Of a stretch of DNA of 64,000 nt, positions 1 through 8,582 are shown piece by piece. Below the pieces are notes generated by a model. That model was given only the letters and a program-made list of their open reading frames with translations. It ran no database searches and was not told the DNA's origin. Both the position numbers and the translations under genes were made by a program. Source of the DNA: Arachis hypogaea (Eukaryota; Streptophyta; Magnoliopsida; Fabales; Fabaceae); assembly GCF_003086295.3 (NCBI RefSeq), contig NC_092046.1, positions 106,061,363 through 106,125,362 on the forward strand, in the 5' to 3' direction. Numbering within the stretch: position 1 is the stretch's first letter; every line of letters begins with the position of its first letter.

Positions 1-2
1 GA

Positions 3-1169
3 CAGAAGGAATGTGAATCCCTCTATGAAGCTTGGGAAAGATACAAGCAATTGATCAGAAGGTGTCCTTCTGACATGCTTTCTGAATGGAGCATCATAGG
101 TATCTTCTATGATGGTCTGTCTGAACTGTCTAAGATGTCATTGGACAGCTCTGCTGGAGGATCTCTTCATCTAAAGAAGACGCCTACAGAAGCTCAAGAA
201 CTCATTGAGATGGTTGCAAATAACCAATTCATGTACACTTCTGAAAGGAACCCTGTGAATAATGGGACAAGTCAGAAGAAAGGAATTCTTGAGATTGATA
301 CTCTGAATGCCATATTGGCTCAGAACAAAATATTGACTCAGCAAGTCAATATGATTTCTCAGAGTCTGTCTGGAATGCAAGCAGCTACAAGCAGTACCAA
401 AGAAGCTTCATCTGAAGAAGAAGCTTACGATCTTGAGAATCCAGCAATAGAAGAGGTGAATTACATGGGAAAATCCTATGGAAACACCTTTAATCCTTCA
501 TGGAGAAATCACCCGAATCTCTCATGGAAGGACCAACAGAGGCCTCAACAAGGCTTCAACAATAGTAATGGTGGAAGAAATAGGTTTAGCAATAGCAAAC
601 CTTTTCCATCATCTTCTCAGCAACAGACAGAGAATTCTAAGCAGAGCCACTCTAACTTAGCAACCATATTCTCTGATCTAATTAAAACCACTCAAAGTTT
701 CATGACTGAAACAAGGTCCTCCATTAGAAATTTGGAGGGACAAGTGGGTCAGTTGAGTAAGAAAGTTACTGAACTCCCTCCTAGTACTCTCCCAAGCAAT
801 ACAGAAGAGAATCTAGAAAGAGAGTGCAAGGCCATCAACATAACCCACATGGCCAAACCTGGAGAGGAGGAAGAGGCAGTGATTTCCACTGAGGAAGACC
901 TTAATGGACGTCCACTGGCCTCTAAGGAGTTCCCTAATGAGGAACCATGGAAATCTGAGGCTCACAGTAAGACCATAGAGATTCCATTGAATTTACTTCT
1001 GGCATTCATGAGCTTTGATGAGTATTCTTCCTCTGAAGAGGATGAAGATGTTACTGAAGAGCAAGTTGCTAAGTACCTTGGAGCAATCATGATGCTGAAT
1101 GCCAAGTTATTTGGTAATGAGACTTGGGAGGATGAACCCTTTTGCTCACCAAAGAACTGGATGACTTGA
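3..1169 (+). CDS. E1 gag (capsid-type) protein, 5'-truncated
   Basis: Open from the window edge with no start codon seen. The first residues, ESLYEAWERYKQLIRRCP, match the retrotransposon gag core, and the same block recurs in E4 near 60050 (ETLYEAWERFKDLTRRC). After the core come a conserved GGSLHLKKT-type block, a Gln-rich leucine-heptad stretch around 310-390, and an Asn/Ser/Gln-rich linker with WRNHPN, as in Athila gags. The tail is acidic (about 850-1160). It should form the virus-like particle in the cytoplasm. No CCHC zinc knuckle is seen. The frame stops at 1167-1169 just before the protease, which lies in another frame, so an indel or a frameshift site separates them. Confidence 0.85.
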   Translation, partial: QKECESLYEAWERYKQLIRRCPSDMLSEWSIIGIFYDGLSELSKMSLDSSAGGSLHLKKTPTEAQELIEMVANNQFMYTSERNPVNNGTSQKKGILEIDTLNAILAQNKILTQQVNMISQSLSGMQAATSSTKEASSEEEAYDLENPAIEEVNYMGKSYGNTFNPSWRNHPNLSWKDQQRPQQGFNNSNGGRNRFSNSKPFPSSSQQQTENSKQSHSNLATIFSDLIKTTQSFMTETRSSIRNLEGQVGQLSKKVTELPPSTLPSNTEENLERECKAINITHMAKPGEEEEAVISTEEDLNGRPLASKEFPNEEPWKSEAHSKTIEIPLNLLLAFMSFDEYSSSEEDEDVTEEQVAKYLGAIMMLNAKLFGNETWEDEPFCSPKNWMT

Positions 1170-1177
1170 CTAGATAG

Positions 1178-1711
1178 AGATTACCTCAAAAGAGACAGGA
1201 TCCTGGAAAGTTCTCAATACCTTGTACCATAGGCAGCATGACCTTTGAGAAGGCTCTGTGTGACCTAGGGTCAAGCATAAACCTCATGCCTCTCTCTGTA
1301 ATGGAGAAGCTAGGGATCCTTGAGGTACAAGCTGCAAGAATCTCACTAGAGATGGCAGACAATTCAAGGAAACAGGCTTATGGACTTGTAGAGGATGTCT
1401 TGGTAAAGGTTCAAGGCCACTACATCCCTGCTAATTTCATAATCCTAGACACTAGGAAGTGTATGGATGAATCCATCATCCTTGGCAGACCCTTCCTAGC
1501 CACAGCAAAAGCTGTGATTGATGTTGACAGAGGAGAATTAGTCCTTCAAGTGAATGAGGACTCCCTTGTGTTTAAAGCTCAAGGATCTCCTTCTGTAACC
1601 ATGGATAGGAAGCATGAAAAGCTTCTCTCAATGCAGAGTCAAATAGAGCCCCCACATTCAAACTCTAAGTTTGGTGTTGGGAGGTCATCATCATGCTCTG
1701 AGTATTTGTGA
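1178..1711 (+). pseudogene. E1 retropepsin-like aspartic protease domain
   Basis: The frame opens at 1178 after a stop, with readable homology from about 1184 (PQKRQDPGKFSIPCT). The catalytic motif is CDLGSSINLMP, with its Asp at 1262-1264, and the second loop is IILGRPFLATAKAVIDV. Both fit Athila-type retropepsin, which cuts the gag-pol polyprotein. The same two blocks occur in E4 (61380-61640). No RT follows: the protein ends SKFGVGRSSSCSEYL and stops at 1709-1711. The DNA coding SKFGVG is TAAGTTTGGTGTTGG, identical in type to the polypurine-like tracts at 2559 and 4842. It is out of frame with gag, so it is probably dead or expressed by frameshift. Confidence 0.75.
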
Positions 1712-1750
1712 GGCTCTATGAGAACCCACTGTCAAGCTATTGACATTAAA

Positions 1751-1776
1751 GAAGCGCTTGTTGGGAGGCAACCCAA
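1751..1776 (+). other. Post-ORF hairpin of E1
   Basis: TTGGG (1761-1765), loop AGGCAA, CCCAA (1772-1776). It lies 49 nt after the protease stop. Related hairpins with the core TGGGAG(G/A)CA lie 47 nt after the D ORF stop (minus strand, 29746-29733) and 44 nt after the E3 integrase stop (56478-56491). The upstream context TTAAAGAA..G.GC is shared with E3. Confidence 0.6.
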
Positions 1777-1922
1777 TTTTATTTAATCATATCTATTTAT
1801 TTTCTATTGTTATTTTATGTTTTCTGTAGGTTGATGATCATGTGAAGTCACAAAAACAACTGAAAAAGCAAAAACAAAATGAAAAAAGTATTAAAAACAG
1901 CACACCTTGGAGGAGAAGCTTG
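1777..1922 (+). other. A-rich noncoding spacer
   Basis: No ORF or structure found. A-rich with runs such as AAAAACAAAATGAAAAAAG around 1850-1895. It sits between the post-ORF hairpin and the palindromic array. Confidence 0.5.
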
Positions 1923-2096
1923 CTGGCGTTTAAACGCCAGTAAGGGTAGCAGAATGGGCGTTAAACCCCCAGTCTGGCACCATTCTGGGCGTTTAACACC
2001 AGAAATGGGCACAGAGCTGGCGTTAAATGCCAGAAATGAGCAACAACCTGGCGTTTAATGCCAGGATTGGCAAGCAAGGGGTGTTTACACGCCAAT
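1923..2096. repeat. 31-bp-period array of palindromic GGCGTTTAAACGCC words
   Basis: Six degenerate units with word starts near 1925, 1957, 1988, 2019, 2050 and 2080, so spacing is 30-32 bp. The first unit is the perfect 18-bp palindrome CTGGCGTTTAAACGCCAG (1923-1940). Later units carry one-sided changes (GGCGTTAAATGCC, GGTGTTTACACGCC). The same words on the same spacing recur in the E1 LTR (5233-5335). Function is unknown. The array precedes the internal TATA of the env-position ORF. Confidence 0.8.
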
Positions 2097-2533
2097 ATGG
2101 TGCAGGGATGAGAAATCCTTGACACCTCAGGATCTGTAGACCCCACAGGATCCCCACCTACCTCATCTCTCTCTCTCTCTTCTTCACACCTTCCCATAAC
2201 ACCCTTCCCCAAATACCCTTCACCAATCACCTCAATACCTCTTCCCCAAATGCCCCTCACCTATCAAATCCTACCCTCTTCTCCATAATCTCTTCACCAA
2301 TCCACATCCATCCATCATAAAACCCCACCTACCTCACCATTCAAATTCAAACCACTTTCCCTTTCAAACCCACCCATACATGGCCGAACCCTACCCCTCT
2401 CTTCACTCCTATATAAACCCATCTTCACTCTTTCATTTTCACACATCATAAACACTCCTTCTCCCCCTTGGCCGAACCACTAAGCACCCTCCATCTCCTC
2501 TAATTCTTCTTTTTCTACTCTTTTCTTTCTTCT
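2097..2533 (+). promoter_or_regulatory. Putative internal promoter and leader of the E1 env-position ORF
   Basis: Pyrimidine-rich DNA with a (CT)n tract at about 2166-2181, then TATATAAA at 2410-2417, then a C-rich leader of about 190 nt to the ATG at 2609. This is the layout of a plant TATA promoter and is unlike the A-rich DNA upstream. An internal promoter would allow the downstream ORF to be transcribed without the LTR. This is inferred from sequence only. There are no competing ORFs. Confidence 0.45.
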
Positions 2534-2573
2534 TTTGCTCGAGGATGAGCAAACCTTCTAAGTTTGGTGTGGT
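2534..2573 (+). other. Hairpin plus polypurine-like tract, internal copy in E1
   Basis: Stem TTTGCTC (2534-2540) and GAGCAAA (2547-2553) with loop GAGGAT. Five nt later comes TAAGTTTGGTGTGG (2559-2572). The same hairpin-tract pair lies next to the 3' LTR at 4818-4855. This internal copy sits in the leader of the env-position ORF. Confidence 0.65.
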
Positions 2574-2608
2574 AAAAGCTAAAGCTTTTTGTTTTTCCAT
2601 AACCATTT

Positions 2609-3760
2609 ATGGCACCTAAGGCTGGAGAAACCTCTAGAAAGAGGAAAGGGAAGGCAAAAGCTTCCGCCTCTGAGTCATGGAAGATGGAGAGATTCATCTC
2701 AAGGGTGCATCAAGACCACTTCTATGAAGTTGTGGCCAAAAAGAAAGTGATCCCCGCGGTCCCTTTCAAGCTCAAAAGGAGTGAATGTTCGGAGATCCGA
2801 CATAAGATTCAAAGAAGAGGTTGGGAAGTTCTCACCAACCCCATTCAACAAGTCGGAATATTAATGGTTCAAGAGTTCTATACAAACGCATGGATCACTA
2901 AGAACCATGATCAAAGTATGAACCCGAATCCAAATAATTGGCTTACAATGGTTCGGGGGAAATGCTTAGATTTTAGTCCGAAAAACATAAGGTTAGCATT
3001 CAACTTGCCCATGATGCAAGGAGATGCACGCCCCTACACTAGAAGGGTCAACTTTGATCAAAGGTTGGACCAAGTCCTCATAGACATTTGTGAATAGGGC
3101 GTTCAGTGGAAGAGAGGTTCAAGAGGGAAGCCGGTCCAACTAAGAAGGCATGACCTCAAGCCTGTGGCTAGGGGATGGTTGGAGTTCATCCAACGCTCAA
3201 TCATTCCTACTAGCAACCGGTCTGAAGTTACTATAGACCGGGCTATCATGATCCATAGCATCATGGTTGGAGAGGAAGTAGAAGTTCATGAGGTTATATC
3301 CCTAGAACTCTATAAGGTGGCTGACAAGTCCTCCACTTTGGCAAGGTTAGCCTTCCCTCATCTCATTTGTCACCTCTGCAATTCAGCTGGAATTGACATA
3401 GAAGGAGATATCCTCATTGATGAGGACAAGCCCATCACTAAGAAAAAGATGGAGCAAACAAGAGATCCCACTCATGGGCAAGAGCATGAGGAAATGCCTC
3501 ATCATGAAATTCCTGAGATACCTCAAGGGATGCATTTTTCTCCACAAAATTATTGAGAGCAAATCAACACATCCCTAGGAGAATTAAGTTCCAACATGGG
3601 ACAACTAAGGGTGGAGCACCAAGAGCATTCCATCCTCCTCCATGAAATTAGAGAAGACCAAAGAGTCATGAGGGAGGAGCAACAAAGGCAAGGAAGAGAC
3701 ATTGAGGAGCTGAAACACTCTATAAGATCTTCAAGAGGAAGAACAAGCCGCCATCACTAA
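2609..3760 (+). pseudogene. E1 env-position ORF, 'putative plant transposon protein' type
   Basis: One frame from ATG 2609 to TAA 3758-3760, broken by in-frame TAG at 3095-3097 and TGA at 3554-3556. The N-terminus is short and basic (MAPKAGETSRKRKGKAK). The core VQEFYTNAW...MVRGKCLDFSPKNIRLAFNLP fits the domain I know as 'putative plant transposon protein', carried by Athila-like elements between pol and the 3' LTR. EB carries a diverged relative (VVEFYTN at 6975). The C-terminus is Glu/Gln-rich and probably coiled coil (about 3557-3750), ending SSRGRTSRHH. No signal peptide or membrane helix is seen, so it is not a recognisable envelope glycoprotein. Its function is unknown. The start is the first ATG after the TATA and hairpin. 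Confidence 0.75.
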
Positions 3761-4817
3761 GGTGGACCCGTTCTTTAATCTCCTTGTTCTTATTTTTCTA
3801 TTTTTCAAAATTTGTGCTTTATGTTATATCTATGTTTGTGTCTTTATTATATGATCACTAGTGTCTATGCCTTAAAGCTATGAATGTCCTATGAATCCAT
3901 CACCTTTCTTAAATAAAAAGTGTTTTTAATTGCAAAAAGAAAAAGAAGTACATAAATTTCGAATTTTAAAACAGATTAATTATTTTGATGTGGTGGCAAT
4001 ACTTTTTGTTTTTCTAAATGAATGCTTGAACAATGCATATTTTTGAATTTGTTGTTTATGAATGTTAAAATTGTTGGCTCTTGAAAGAATAATGAAAAAG
4101 GAGAAATGTTATTGATGATCTGAAAAATCATAAAATTGATTCTTGAAGCAAGAAAAAGCAATGAAAAGCTTGCAGAAAAAAAAAAGAAGAAGAAAAGAAA
4201 AAGAAAGAAAAAGAAAAAAGCAAGCAGAAAAAGCCAATAACACATTAAACCAAAAGGCAAGGGTAATAAAAAGGATCCAAGGCTTTGAGCATCAGTGGAT
4301 AGGAGGGCCTACAGGAATAAAATCCTGGCCTAAGCGGCTAAACCAAGCTGTCCCTAACCATGTGCTTGTGGCGTGAAGGTGTCAAGTGAAAACTTGAGAC
4401 TGAGTGGTTAAAGCCATAGTCTAAAGCAAAAAGAGTGTGCTTAAGAGCTCTGGACATCTCTAATTGGGGACTCTAGCAAAGTTGAGTCACAATCTGAAAA
4501 GGTTCACCCAGTTATGTGTCTGTGGTATTTATGTATCCGGTGGTAATACTGGAAAAAAATGCTTAGGGTCATGGCCAAGACTCATAAAGTAACTGTGTTC
4601 AAGAATCAACATACTGAACTAGGAGAATCAATAACACTATCTGAATTCTAAGTTCCTATAGATGCCAATCATTCTAAACTTCAAAGGATAAAGTGAGATG
4701 CCAAAACTGTTCAGAAGCAAAAAGCTAATAACCCCGCTCATCTAATTAATACTGATCTTCATAGATGTTTTTGGAATTCATTGTATATCCTCTTCTTTTT
4801 ATCCTATTTGATTTTCA
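3761..4817 (+). other. E1 3' noncoding region
   Basis: AT-rich with no credible ORF. It contains a 65-bp purine tract of A and G (about 4172-4236), which produces a spurious Lys-rich reading frame. It lies between the env-position ORF and the 3' LTR. Nothing else was recognised. Confidence 0.6.
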
Positions 4818-4855
4818 GTTGCTTGGGGACAAGAAACAATTTAAGTTTGGTATTG
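4818..4855 (+). other. Hairpin and polypurine tract next to the E1 3' LTR
   Basis: Imperfect stem 4818-4825 with 4830-4837 (one G/A mismatch at 4821/4834) and tetraloop GGGA (4826-4829). Four nt later TAAGTTTGGTATTG (4842-4855) abuts the LTR. By position the tract is the plus-strand primer site. Confidence 0.7.
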
Positions 4856-5232
4856 TGATGAGCGGATAATTTATACACTTTTTGGCATTGTTTTTAGTAT
4901 GTTTTTAGTATATTTTAGTTAGTTTTTATTATGTTTTTATTAGTTTTTATTCAAAAATCACATTTCTGGACTTTACTATGAGTTTGTGTATTTTTCTGTG
5001 ATTTCAGGTATTTTCTGGCTGAAATTGAGGGACCTGAGCAAAAATCTGATTCAGAGGCTGAAAAAGGACTGCAGATGCTGTTGGATTCTGACCTCCCTGT
5101 ACTCGAAGTGGATTTTCTGGAGCTACAGAAGCCCAATTGGCGTGCTCTTAATTGCGTTGGAAAGTAGACATCCTGGAATTTCCAGAAATATATAATAGTC
5201 CATACTTTTCCCGAGATTTGATGGCCCAAACC

Positions 5233-5335
5233 GGCGTTCTAAGTCAGTATAGAAATCTTGGCGTAAAAACGCCATAACTGGCATAAAAGCTGGAGTTAAA
5301 CGCCCAAACTGGCACAAAAGCTGACGTTTAACTCC
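5233..5335. repeat. Palindromic word array in the E1 LTR U3
   Basis: Words start near 5233, 5260 (GGCGTAAAAACGCC), 5292 and 5323, so the last three are 31-32 bp apart, as in the interior array 1923-2096. They lie 118 bp upstream of the TATA box. Confidence 0.7.
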
Positions 5336-5452
5336 AAGAAAAGTCTCTACATGTGAAAGCTTCAATGCTCAGCCCAAGCACACACCAAGTGGGCCTGGAA
5401 GTGAATTTCTGCATCATTTACTTATTTCTGTAACCCTAGGCTACTAGTTTTC

Positions 5453-5460
5453 TATAAATA
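5453..5460 (+). promoter_or_regulatory. TATA box of the E1 LTR
   Basis: TATAAATA about 600 bp into the LTR, downstream of the word array. It is the only good TATA match in the U3 half. Transcription would start about 30 bp later and define R. Confidence 0.55.
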
Positions 5461-6401
5461 GGACCTTTTGCTATTGTATTTTAATCTTTCAATCAATCTT
5501 TAATCATGTTTTGATGATTGAACCTTCTTTGGGAGGATGGCCATTCGGCCATGCCTAGACCTTTTGTTATTATGTATTTTCAACGGTGGAGTTTCTATAC
5601 CCCATAGATTAAGGTGTGGAGCTCTGCTCTTCCTCATGAAGTAATGCAAAGTACTATTGTTTTTCTATTCAATTCAAGCCTATTTCTTCTCTAAGATATA
5701 CACTCATTCTTCAACCTAATCTGTGATACTCATCATCATTCTCACCTATGAATGTGTGCCTGACAACCACTTCCGTTCTACTTGCAATAGCCTGAGTGCC
5801 TATCTCTTAGCCTCCTGATTCATGACGCATGGTTGCCTCGCCTGACAACCGAGCCTTCCATTCCATGAGATCAGAGTCTTCGTGGTATAGGCGAGAATCA
5901 ATTGGTAGCATTCTTGAGATCTGGAAAGTCTAAACCTTGTCTGTGGTATTCCGAGTAGGATCTGGGAAGGGATGACTGTGACGAGCTTCAAACTCACGAG
6001 TGTTGGGCGTATGACAGACGCAAAAGGATCAATTGATCCTATTCCAACATGATCGAGAACCAACAGCTGATTAGCCGTGTGGTGACAGCACATTTGGACC
6101 ATTTTCACTGAGAGAACAGGAGGTAGCCATTGACAACGTTGAAACCCAACAAAAGCTTGCCATGGAAAGGAGTATGAATGATTGGAAGAAGGCAATAGGA
6201 AAGCAGAAGTTTAGGAGGAACAAAGCATCCTCATACGCTTATTTGAAATTCTCACCAATGAATTACATAAGTATCTCTATCCTATTTTATGTTTTATTCA
6301 TCTTTTAATTATCAATTCTCCATAACCATTTGAATCTGCCTGACTGAGATTTACAAGATGACCATAGCTTGCTTCAAGCCGACAATCTCCGTGGGATCGA
6401 C

Positions 6402-6417
6402 CCTTACTCACGTAAGG
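6402..6417 (+). other. U5 stem-loop of the E1 LTR
   Basis: CCTTAC, loop TCAC, GTAAGG. It is preceded by GTGGGATCGA and followed by TTTATTACTTGGACGACC. Stem-loops sit in the same context in E2, E3 and E4 LTRs with different stem bases. Confidence 0.6.
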
Positions 6418-6540
6418 TTTATTACTTGGACGACCCAGTACACTTGCTGGTTAGTTGTGCGGAGTCGTGACAAGGAGTTAAGATTACAATTGTGCGTACC
6501 AAGTTGTTGACGCCATTGATGATCACAATTTCGTGCACCA

Positions 6541-6620
6541 AGCACTACCTTTCACTTGCATGTTTTTGTTGAAATGATTCTTTGGGTTTAATGTTTTCCT
6601 CTTTCCCTTCCTTTTTCAGG
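6541..6620 (+). promoter_or_regulatory. Splice-acceptor-like leader of the EB ORF
   Basis: A pyrimidine-rich tract ending CCTTTTTCAG at 6620, directly followed by GATGGCC-type start sequence (ATG 6621). D has TCTATTTTCAG before its short ORF. The ORF may be translated from a spliced mRNA. This is inference. Confidence 0.4.
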
Positions 6621-7867
6621 ATGGCCACCAAGAAAGGCAAGTAGAAGGCTTCAAGGAAACCAGCCACCAAGAGGGCACCCCAAAGGCCAAACTCTAAGGC
6701 GCACTCTTCATTAGGAGCCAAACCCTTATCTAAGAAGGCAAAAGCACCCGCTCCTATTGATGAAAACGAGAGAAAACCGGCAAAGGATTCTTCAAGATTC
6801 CCCAACTGCTTTTGTGAACTTGTGTTCCCAGCCATGGTTGAGAGGAACTATCATGCCGAGCATCTACTCGCTCTGCCGGACAAGGTTGCTCCTTGTATTT
6901 TTCCCTGCATTGAACGGCGAGGATGGGATTTTCTTCTAAGAAAACCACAGGAGGTCAACCTCTCACGGGTGGTAGAATTCTACACTAACTACCAACTTCC
7001 CTCTCTTCAATTGGTATACATGTGCTGGAAGCAAGTCCCAGTTTCAGAAGAGGCTATTCAGCAAGTGCTTAATGGCTTACCGGTACCAAGTGACATGGAT
7101 GGCTACCAAGAAGTCTTACGTCAGCGAGAAAAGTTTGGATTTGATTGGGACTCGGTCCTCTAAGTCATTGCTGAACCAGAGGCATTTTTGACCCATGGTC
7201 GACTCTGGATGAGGCCCAAGTGCATTGACGCACGTTTTCTCACTGTAGAAGCTAGAGCTTGGGCCTAGATTCTATCCTACTATGTGCTACCTAGCACCCA
7301 CAAGTCGTCCTTCACGGCGGATCTCGCCTTGCTTGTTTGGTGTGTTCTCACGGAGAGACCGGTGAACATTCTGCTTCTTGTCAAGCTAGCGATGGGTCAA
7401 GTCCAGGCCCGGGACAATTTGCTATTTCTAGCATTGGTATCTGATTTAGTTACTGCTGTGGGTGTTCCTTGGGAAGACTTGGACACGAAGGCTATAATTC
7501 CGGCTAAGGGCGATGTGGTCCCAAGTGGAAAATACTTACATCTTCCTATGAACAACCGAAGCCTTGACATAGCCCTTCCATCTACTATTCCTTCCACCTC
7601 ATCGTCACCACCACGGCAAAGATCCACCATCAAAGGATAGAAGATCTACACCGGAAGATTGATAGATATGAGCGGCGCAACCAACGCCGATACACTTACA
7701 TCAAGAAGCTTCTGCGTTGTGTTACCCCTAGCATGGAGGAACCCGAAATATTCACATCCACCTCAAACCCAAGTGATGGGAGCTCTGATGAAGGGGATAG
7801 TGAAGGTTCCGGTCCCGACTGTCCCTTGCACATTGTTGGTAGCACGGAAGACCGTGCTAAATTCTAA
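6621..7867 (+). pseudogene. EB env-position ORF, 'putative plant transposon protein' type
   Basis: Starts MATKKGK at 6621. The frame is broken by TAG 6642-6644, TAA 7161-7163 and TAG 7266-7268. It shifts frame near 7640 and then ends RAKF with TAA 7865-7867. The core is VVEFYTNYQLPSLQLVYMC with KQVPVSEEAIQQVLNGLP (about 6970-7090), the typical first half of the plant transposon domain. A second block (WCVLTERPVNILLLVKLAM, about 7340-7395) matches the conserved helix region of the family. The N-terminus is basic and suits a nuclear or RNA-binding role, which is unproven. The last codons overlap a hairpin (7842-7857). It is clearly dead. Confidence 0.75.
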
Positions 7868-7888
7868 GTGTGTGGAGGTCGTTCGACC
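7842..7888 (+). other. Paired hairpins A and B with polypurine-like tract (EB)
   Basis: Hairpin A: GCACGG, AAGA, CCGTGC (7842-7857). After 7 nt comes TAAGTGTGTGG. Hairpin B: GGTCG, TT, CGACC (7877-7888). Spacing between A and B is 19 nt. D has the same pair on the minus strand (27986-27940), also 19 nt apart, with a compensatory C/G exchange in stem A. Confidence 0.7.
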
Positions 7889-8582
7889 GATCTCCATGGG
7901 TAATAATCTCTTCCTTTCAACACCCATGGATTCATCTTTTGCTTAGTAGTTAGTGCATTGAATGTGTAGTTAGTCTTGCTTGTAAATACTCCTTGCATGA
8001 TAGTTAGTCTTTATAGAGTTGCTTTGCCAAAATAATGAGTTCTTCCCCAAGAAACTGTGTTTTGGGGTACCCTACCAATTTTGAAAAATTTTTGCAGTAT
8101 ACTTGCTTCAAGAATGTATTTTAGAACATAGTGATTGAGCTAAGAGCACAAGCATGTAAGTTTTGAGCCTATTGTGTGGTTATATCTTCTAACCATTAAT
8201 TTCCATTCTTGTGTGCATTATTCTCTCTCTATGATTGTAATCCTTGCTTTGTCTGATTCTATATGTCCATTACTTTATGTATGAATGTATTTACATGATT
8301 GAGGCCATCATTTCAATAGTCACTTCTCCCAAACAGCCTTAACCCTTTTATCTACCATTGCTAACTAATTTTGAGCCTATGATAAACCCTCTTTGTTCTT
8401 AAAAAGAGCACATCAACAACCCTAAGCAAAAAACAATGAATGTCCCAGGATTTGGATCCTTGATTAGTTTAGATAAGTGAAGGTGTGTATCATTCAAATG
8501 GGAGGGTGCACTTGGGAATTTGGGTAGATGTAAAGAGGTATATTGTAGTTGTAATTGAAAATTCTAGGATTTGGGAACATAC
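7889..8582 (+). other. EB 3' noncoding tail
   Basis: AT-rich and without a credible ORF. It aligns by eye with the reverse complement of 27280-27940, for example CATTCTTGTGTG near 8205 and GATTGAGGCCAT near 8298. It ends at the E2 LTR. Confidence 0.6.

Larger units (their letters stand above)
1..6540 (+). mobile_element. E1: Athila-like Ty3/gypsy LTR retrotransposon, 5' end outside window
   Basis: Order seen: gag, retropepsin, post-ORF hairpin, palindromic word array, internal TATA, env-position ORF, polypurine tract and 3' LTR. No reverse transcriptase, RNase H or integrase is present between the protease stop (1711) and the env-position ORF (2609), only about 0.9 kb of noncoding DNA. The element is therefore non-autonomous or internally deleted. 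The LTR starts TGATGAGCGG and ends GTGCACCA. From memory this resembles the peanut FIDEL family, which I cannot verify here. The 5 bp after the LTR are AGCAC. The matching left target-site copy lies outside the window. Confidence 0.85.
4856..6540 (+). repeat. E1 3' LTR, 1685 bp
   Basis: Starts TGATGAGCGG and ends GTGCACCA, so it is bounded by TG...CA. The 5' boundary follows the polypurine tract directly. It contains GGCGTT-type words (5233-5335), TATAAATA (5453-5460) and a U5 stem-loop (6402-6417). The 3' flank AGCAC is the presumed target-site copy. Short ORFs within it are shadows. Confidence 0.85.
6541..8582 (+). mobile_element. EB: fragment of an Athila-like element (env-position ORF and 3' tail)
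   Basis: Bounded left by the E1 LTR and right by the E2 5' LTR, so both ends are cut by other elements. It holds a broken ORF (6621-7867), paired hairpins (7842-7888) and a tail of about 700 bp. The tail is an inverted, diverged match (roughly 80% by eye) to D's tail (27280-27960). Confidence 0.7.

Noticed and set aside
2609..3760. True viral-type envelope glycoprotein
   Set aside because: No signal peptide, no transmembrane helix and no Cys-rich ectodomain. The env position alone does not support an envelope function.
4143..4376. Lys/Arg-rich ORF, and the opposite-strand Phe-rich ORF at 3976-4260
   Set aside because: Produced by an A/G-only tract in a 3' noncoding region. No homology and no context.
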